Shown in pieces: positions 6,009 through 8,903 of a stretch of 8,903 bases of DNA. Under the pieces are notes generated by a model. The model saw nothing but the letters and a program-made list of their open reading frames with translations, searched no databases and had not been told where the DNA came from. The DNA is from JAEUPI01 sp036520715 (GTDB taxonomy: Bacteria > Pseudomonadota > Gammaproteobacteria > Burkholderiales > Burkholderiaceae_C): assembly GCA_036520715.1 (NCBI GenBank), contig DATDJF010000259.1, positions 1 through 8,903 on the forward strand, in the 5' to 3' direction. Position numbers and translations under genes: made by a program. Position 1 is the stretch's first letter. The number at the start of each line of letters is the position of its first letter.

Positions 6009-7310
6009 TCACGCAGCGCGTTGGATCGCGCCGCGCAACGTATCGACGATCTGGTCGATGTGCTCGCGCTCGACGATCAGCGGCGGCGACAGCGCGACGA
6101 TGTCGCCGGTGGTGCGCACCAGCACGCCCTTTTCGAAGCAATCGAGGAACACGTTGAACGCCCGCTTGGCCGGCTCGCCGGCGATCGGCTGCAACTCGAT
6201 GCCCCCGACCAGGCCGAAGTTGCGGATGTCGATCACGTTCGGAGCGCCCTTGAGCGAATGCAGGGCCTCGCCGAAATAGCTCTGCAGGGTGGCCGCCCGC
6301 GTGAGCAGGCCTTCGTCGGCGTAGGTGGCCAGCGTGCCCAGCCCCGCGGCGCAGGCCAGCGGGTGCGCCGAATACGTGTAGCCGTGGAAGAACTCGACCA
6401 TGTGCTCGGGGCCATTCATGAACGCGTCGTGAATCGCCTGCTTGGCGAACACGCCGCCCATCGGCACGCAACCGTTGGTGATGCCCTTGGCCACCGTCAT
6501 CAGGTCGGGCGTGACGCCGAACGTCTGTGCCGCGAACGGCTGCCCGGTGCGGCCGAACCCGGTGATCACCTCGTCGAAAATCAGCAGGATGCCGTGCTTG
6601 TCGCAGATTTCGCGCAGCCGCTGCAGGTAGCCCTTGGGCGGCAGGAACACGCCGGCCGAGCCGGCGATCGGCTCGACGATCACCGCCGCGATGGTCGATG
6701 GATCGTGCAGCACGCACAGGCGTTCGAGGTCGTCGGCCAACTCCGCGCCGTGCGCGGGCAGCCCGACGCTGAACGCGTTGCGCGCCAGGTCGTGCGTGTG
6801 CCGCAGGTGGTCGACGCCCGCCAGCATGGCGCCGAACATCTTGCGGTTGGCGGTCATCCCGCCCACGGACAGGCCACCGAAGTTCACCCCGTGGTAGCCG
6901 CGCTCGCGGCCGATCAGCCGAGTGCGGTGCCCCTCGCCGCGCACACGGTGATAGGCCAGCGCCATCTTGAGCGCGGTGTCCACCGACTCCGAACCGGAGT
7001 TGGTGAAGAACAGCTTGGTCATGCCCGCCGGCGCCAGCTTCACCGCCTCTTCGGCCAGCTCGAAAGCCTTGGGATGGGCCATCTGGAACGGTGGCGCGAA
7101 ATCCAGCTCGGCCGCCTGCTCCTGAATGGCCTTGACGATCTTCGGTCGAGCATGGCCGGCGTTGACGCACCACAGGCCCGCCACGCCGTCGAGGATCTGG
7201 CGGCCATCGTGCGTCCAGTAGTGCATGCCGCTGGAGCGCGCCAGCAAGCGCGGCGCCTTCTTGAACTGGCGGTTGGCCGTGAACGGCATCCAATAGGCGT
7301 CGAGCTTCAT
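6009..7310 (-). CDS. Class III omega-amino acid:pyruvate aminotransferase (beta-alanine--pyruvate transaminase-like)
   Basis: PLP-dependent enzyme moving the amino group of an omega-amino acid or amine (beta-alanine in the best-known homologues) to pyruvate, giving a semialdehyde and alanine; cytosolic. The 433 residues match the family length. Seen: an N-terminal WMPFTANRQFKKAPRLL signature (7-23) typical of omega-amino acid:pyruvate aminotransferases; DGVAGLWCVNAGH (41-53) with the conserved Trp; NSGSES (104-109) for PLP phosphate; YHG (139-141) stacking the ring; IFDEVITGFGRTG (244-256) with D246 for the pyridine N; MTVAKG (271-276) with K275 as Schiff-base lysine; and RTTGDIVALSPPL from R399, which probably corresponds to the switch arginine binding substrate carboxylate. 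Start: the frame stays open to an ATG at 7424, but ATG 7310 is preferred because AGGAGA lies 7 nt upstream and homology begins there. bauA or oapT-type function is plausible; substrate is inferred, so no symbol is assigned. Confidence 0.92.
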   Translation of the reverse strand: MKLDAYWMPFTANRQFKKAPRLLARSSGMHYWTHDGRQILDGVAGLWCVNAGHARPKIVKAIQEQAAELDFAPPFQMAHPKAFELAEEAVKLAPAGMTKLFFTNSGSESVDTALKMALAYHRVRGEGHRTRLIGRERGYHGVNFGGLSVGGMTANRKMFGAMLAGVDHLRHTHDLARNAFSVGLPAHGAELADDLERLCVLHDPSTIAAVIVEPIAGSAGVFLPPKGYLQRLREICDKHGILLIFDEVITGFGRTGQPFAAQTFGVTPDLMTVAKGITNGCVPMGGVFAKQAIHDAFMNGPEHMVEFFHGYTYSAHPLACAAGLGTLATYADEGLLTRAATLQSYFGEALHSLKGAPNVIDIRNFGLVGGIELQPIAGEPAKRAFNVFLDCFEKGVLVRTTGDIVALSPPLIVEREHIDQIVDTLRGAIQRAA

Positions 7311-7317
7311 CGTCAGG

Positions 7318-7323
7318 TCTCCT
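7318..7323 (-). promoter_or_regulatory. Shine-Dalgarno of the aminotransferase gene
   Basis: On the minus strand AGGAGA sits 7 nt before the ATG at 7310-7308. It is the strongest ribosome binding site in the window and rules in favour of this start over the in-frame ATG 38 codons upstream. Confidence 0.8.
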
Positions 7324-7367
7324 GGCTTGGGGTGCGAGGGCAGGGGTCCCTCACAGTGAATGGCCAG

Positions 7368-7397
7368 ATTGTGCCTGTGCCGGCGAGCCGCTGTCGC
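7368..7397 (-). promoter_or_regulatory. Weak candidate sigma-70 promoter for the aminotransferase-transporter pair
   Basis: On the minus strand GCGACA (7397-7392) and CACAAT (7373-7368) are separated by 18 bp. Each matches the -35 and -10 consensus at four of six bases. Initiation would fall near 7361, leaving a leader of about 50 nt. The palindrome TCACAGTGA (7351-7359) would lie close to the start point and could be an operator. Weak matches in GC-rich DNA; treat as a guess. Confidence 0.25.
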
Positions 7398-7448
7398 CCG
7401 GCCGCGGCATGATGGCGCCGACATGCTGCCGACACGCGCCTGCCGACC

Positions 7449-8168
7449 ATGAACCCCGTTTTGATACTGCAGTTCATCGACGACGACGCGCCGGCGTACC
7501 TGGGCACCTGGCTGGGCCGGCGCGACATCGCGACCGAGTTGCGCCTGGCCTCAGCCGCTGAAGGCTTCCCGCAACGCATCGACGGCTACTCGGCGCTCGC
7601 GTTGCTGGGCGGCAGCATGAGCGTCAACGACGACTTGCCCTTCCTGCGCAGCGCGCAAAGTCTGATCGAGCAGTCGATGCAGCGCGACCTGCCGGTGCTC
7701 GGCCACTGCCTGGGCGGACAACTCATGGCACGCACGCTCGGCGCGCGGGTCGCGGCGTCACCGGCGCCCGAGGTGGGCTGGCACCGCATGCAATGCGTGG
7801 ACTCCCCGTCGAGCCGGCAGTGGTTCGGGCCGGCCGATACACACGAGGTCTTTCACTGGCACTACGAGGCGTTCGATCTGCCACCGCGCGCAGTGCGCCT
7901 GGCCGCCAGCGAGCATTGCCCGAATCAGGCGTTCACGATCGGGCAGCACCTCGGCCTGCAGTTCCATGTGGAAATCGATGCCGCCAAGGTCGAGCTGTGG
8001 TTGAACTCTCGCGACGCCCAATACGACCAGGCGCAGCACGAGTTCGATTCAGTTCATCGCCGCGAGCGCATTCGCCGTGACACCCAACGATGTCTCGAGG
8101 CGCAGCAACGACTCGCTGATCAGATCTACCAGCGCTGGGCCAGTGCTGCCGGCCTTGTTTCGCACTAA
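7449..8168 (+). CDS. Class I glutamine amidotransferase-like protein
   Basis: A 239-residue stand-alone GATase1 domain of the GuaA/TrpG type fold, hydrolysing glutamine (or a gamma-glutamyl substrate) through a Cys-His-Glu triad. Seen: YSALALLGGSMSVNDD (47-62), containing the oxyanion-strand GG; the nucleophile elbow GHCLGGQ with C87; EVGWH (108-112), a family marker; HWHYEAFDLP (136-145); and LQFHVE with H173 and E175 completing the triad. After about residue 180 comes a charged, helical tail rich in Gln and Arg (196-230). No synthase domain is fused or adjacent, so the acceptor is unknown. Related stand-alone proteins are often annotated simply as type 1 glutamine amidotransferase. Start ATG 7449 has no clear Shine-Dalgarno; no in-frame ATG lies upstream. 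It is divergent from the aminotransferase gene, which may suggest a role in amine or amino-acid turnover, but this is only context. Confidence 0.9.
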   Translation: MNPVLILQFIDDDAPAYLGTWLGRRDIATELRLASAAEGFPQRIDGYSALALLGGSMSVNDDLPFLRSAQSLIEQSMQRDLPVLGHCLGGQLMARTLGARVAASPAPEVGWHRMQCVDSPSSRQWFGPADTHEVFHWHYEAFDLPPRAVRLAASEHCPNQAFTIGQHLGLQFHVEIDAAKVELWLNSRDAQYDQAQHEFDSVHRRERIRRDTQRCLEAQQRLADQIYQRWASAAGLVSH

Positions 8169-8199
8169 GGGATTTGCGTTTCGTATTAAGGAATTCTCG
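8166..8199 (+). repeat. Imperfect 13-bp direct repeat, 21-bp period, at the glutamine amidotransferase stop
   Basis: TAAGGGATTTGCG (8166-8178) and TAAGGAATTCTCG (8187-8199) agree at 10 of 13 positions, with starts 21 bp apart, about two helical turns. The first copy contains the stop codon of the upstream gene. It may be a regulator site for aceA or chance. Confidence 0.35.
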
Positions 8200-8202
8200 C
8201 CA

Positions 8203-8246
8203 GAGATGACCCGTCATCGTTTTTCATGATGGATGATGGGAATCTC
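8203..8246 (+). terminator. Overlapping hairpins after the glutamine amidotransferase gene (possible terminator)
   Basis: Short form: GATGAC-CC-GTCATC (8205-8218), in practice a 5-bp stem with a CCCG loop, followed one base later by five T (8220-8224); this is a weak intrinsic-terminator shape. Long form: 8203-8218 pairs with 8232-8246 as GAGAT/ATCTC, then a small internal loop, then nine pairs including one G-U, with a 13-nt loop that holds the T-run. The two folds cannot coexist. A tandem ATGATGG duplication (8226-8232, 8233-8239) supplies part of the 3' arm. The pairing is directly readable; termination activity is inferred. Confidence 0.4.
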
Positions 8247-8296
8247 GCAATTCGGAATGTTGCGTCTATCTAGTTGATTTCACAGAATTAAATTCT

Positions 8297-8312
8297 TGTC
8301 TTCTATAAGACA
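8297..8312. promoter_or_regulatory. Perfect inverted repeat TGTCTT-N4-AAGACA, candidate aceA operator
   Basis: Six-base perfect arms around CTAT. It lies about 77 bp upstream of the aceA start codon, overlaps a TATAAG -10-like hexamer, and abuts the 11-bp palindrome GAATTAAATTC (8285-8295). A dimeric repressor bound here would block initiation. No regulator gene is in the window to pair with it. Confidence 0.35.
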
Positions 8313-8388
8313 CAAAGCCCTGGGCGCGCGCTAGGCTTGCTGCCATGCAACACGCAAGTCGTTTCGCCTCACGAACAGGAGCCCTCAA

Positions 8389-8903
8389 ATGACCCAGCCG
8401 ACCCGTGAACAGCAAGCCGCCGCGCTCGAGCGCGAATGGGCAGAGAACCCGCGCTGGAAAGGCATCCAGCGCGGCTACAGCGCAGCCGACGTGGTGCGCC
8501 TGCGGGGCTCGATTCCGATCGAGCACACGCTCGCCAAGCGCGGTGCCGAAAAGCTGTGGACGCTGGTGAACACCGAGCCTTTCGTCAACACGCTGGGCGC
8601 GCTCACCGGCAACCAGGCGATGCAGCAGGTGAAGGCCGGCTTGAAGGCGATCTACCTGTCGGGCTGGCAGGTCGCAGGCGACGCCAACAGCAATGGCGAG
8701 ATGTACCCCGACCAGTCGTTGTACTCGGTGGACTCGGTGCCGAAGGTGGTGAAGAGGATCAACGCCACCTTCCAGCGCGCCGACCAGATCCAGTGGAGCG
8801 AAGGCAAGAACGACATCGACTTCTTCGCGCCGATCGTGGCCGACGCCGAAGCCGGCTTCGGCGGCGTGCTCAACGCCTTCGAATTGATGAAGGCCATGAT
8901 CGA
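8389..8903 (+). CDS. aceA: Isocitrate lyase, N-terminal 171 residues (3' end outside window)
   Basis: Splits isocitrate into glyoxylate and succinate, the first committed step of the glyoxylate bypass that allows growth on acetate or fatty acids. The ATG at 8389 has AGGAG 7 nt upstream. The frame is open to the last base, so the gene is truncated by the window edge. Seen: ALEREWAENPRWKGIQRGYSAADVVRLRGS (about 12-41), the N-terminal helical region of ICL; LGALTGNQAMQQVKAGLKAIYLSGWQVAGDAN (from about 66), including the substrate-binding SGWQVA; MYPDQSLY; RADQIQWS; and DFFAPIVADAEAGFGGVLNAFELMKAMI (from about 144), including the metal/substrate aspartates. The catalytic KKCGH motif is expected just beyond the end. 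The N-terminal layout matches the roughly 430-residue E. coli-type enzyme. With actP at the other end of the window it points to acetate use, though the genes are unlinked transcriptionally. Confidence 0.97.
   Translation, partial: MTQPTREQQAAALEREWAENPRWKGIQRGYSAADVVRLRGSIPIEHTLAKRGAEKLWTLVNTEPFVNTLGALTGNQAMQQVKAGLKAIYLSGWQVAGDANSNGEMYPDQSLYSVDSVPKVVKRINATFQRADQIQWSEGKNDIDFFAPIVADAEAGFGGVLNAFELMKAMI

Larger units (their letters stand above)
8169..8388 (+). promoter_or_regulatory. aceA upstream regulatory region with several inverted repeats
   Basis: This 220-bp stretch holds no gene and is more AT-rich than its surroundings between about 8169 and 8315. Elements: CGCAA-N9-TTGCG (8246-8264) enclosing ATTCGGAAT (8250-8258); TTGCGT (8260-8265) with CAGAAT (8283-8288) at 17-bp spacing as a modest -35/-10 pair; GAATT-A-AATTC (8285-8295); TGTCTT-CTAT-AAGACA (8297-8312), whose centre supplies the -10-like TATAAG (8304-8309); and TTGC-N6-GCAA (8337-8350). 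AGGAG at 8377-8381 is the aceA ribosome binding site, 7 nt from the ATG. A regulated promoter is expected, since isocitrate lyase is normally induced on acetate or fatty acids. Which motif acts, and for which regulator, cannot be settled by eye. Confidence 0.5.

Noticed and set aside
5998..7293. A 431-codon minus-strand frame nearly coextensive with the aminotransferase
   Set aside because: It is a frame-shifted reading with Arg/Gly/Ala-rich product; the true frame has the PLP lysine and all class III motifs.
3216..7412. A 1398-codon open frame on the plus strand from the RTX repeats to beyond the aminotransferase
   Set aside because: The product is an Arg/Gln/His-rich string with no domain, covering three unrelated genes in a wrong frame or strand; a GC-rich shadow.
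7311..7424. N-terminal extension of the aminotransferase from ATG 7424
   Set aside because: The extension is unlike the family and spans the AGGAGA ribosome binding site of the internal ATG at 7310.
7449..8168. Assignment as PuuD-type gamma-glutamyl-GABA hydrolase, prompted by the neighbouring aminotransferase
   Set aside because: The GHCLGGQ elbow with EVGWH and the short LQFHVE motif looks more like stand-alone GuaA-type domains; context alone is not enough.
8652..8897. An 81-codon minus-strand frame inside aceA
   Set aside because: Antisense to a highly conserved isocitrate lyase segment, with no start signal or recognisable product.

Overview
The window is GC-rich (roughly two-thirds G+C by eye) chromosomal DNA from a proteobacterium. 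The best guess is a betaproteobacterium of the Burkholderiales (Leptothrix/Rubrivivax-like). This rests on strong GC bias at third codon positions, the close match of the remembered protein families (ActP, DusA, omega-amino-acid:pyruvate aminotransferase, AceA), and a type I secretion substrate of a style common in that group. The placement is inference, not a computed result.

Layout. The window opens inside actP, an acetate/cation symporter of which only the C-terminal 168 residues are present. A 99-bp gap with two strong hairpins leads to dusA (tRNA-dihydrouridine synthase A). Next is a 1122-residue secreted RTX-type protein. It has a short N-terminal domain, seven ~59-residue beta-propeller-like repeats, a calcium-binding RTX region containing four larger modules, and a C-terminal domain like that of type I secretion surface proteins. 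It converges on, and overlaps by 19 bp, a minus-strand EamA/DMT-family transporter gene. That gene lies 45 bp downstream of, and probably in one transcript with, a class III aminotransferase resembling beta-alanine/omega-amino acid:pyruvate aminotransferase. A 138-bp divergent intergenic region separates the aminotransferase from a plus-strand class I glutamine amidotransferase. The last gene, running off the right edge, is aceA (isocitrate lyase). It follows a 220-bp, comparatively AT-rich regulatory region full of inverted repeats.

How the genes fit together. actP at the left and aceA at the right both serve growth on acetate (uptake and glyoxylate bypass), but about 7.9 kb of other genes lies between them, so they are not one operon. 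The aminotransferase and EamA exporter form a plausible small operon for amine or amino-acid handling. The RTX protein stands alone: no ABC exporter, membrane-fusion protein or outer-membrane partner of a type I secretion system is in the window.

No rRNA, tRNA, CRISPR array, insertion sequence or integrase was seen, and no stretch over 300 bp lacks a gene. The least ordinary items are the propeller-plus-RTX architecture with Ca-loop-like motifs in the blades, the unequal similarity among the RTX modules at DNA level, and the structured aceA upstream region, where two mutually exclusive hairpins could form. No clearly undescribed multi-gene system was found.
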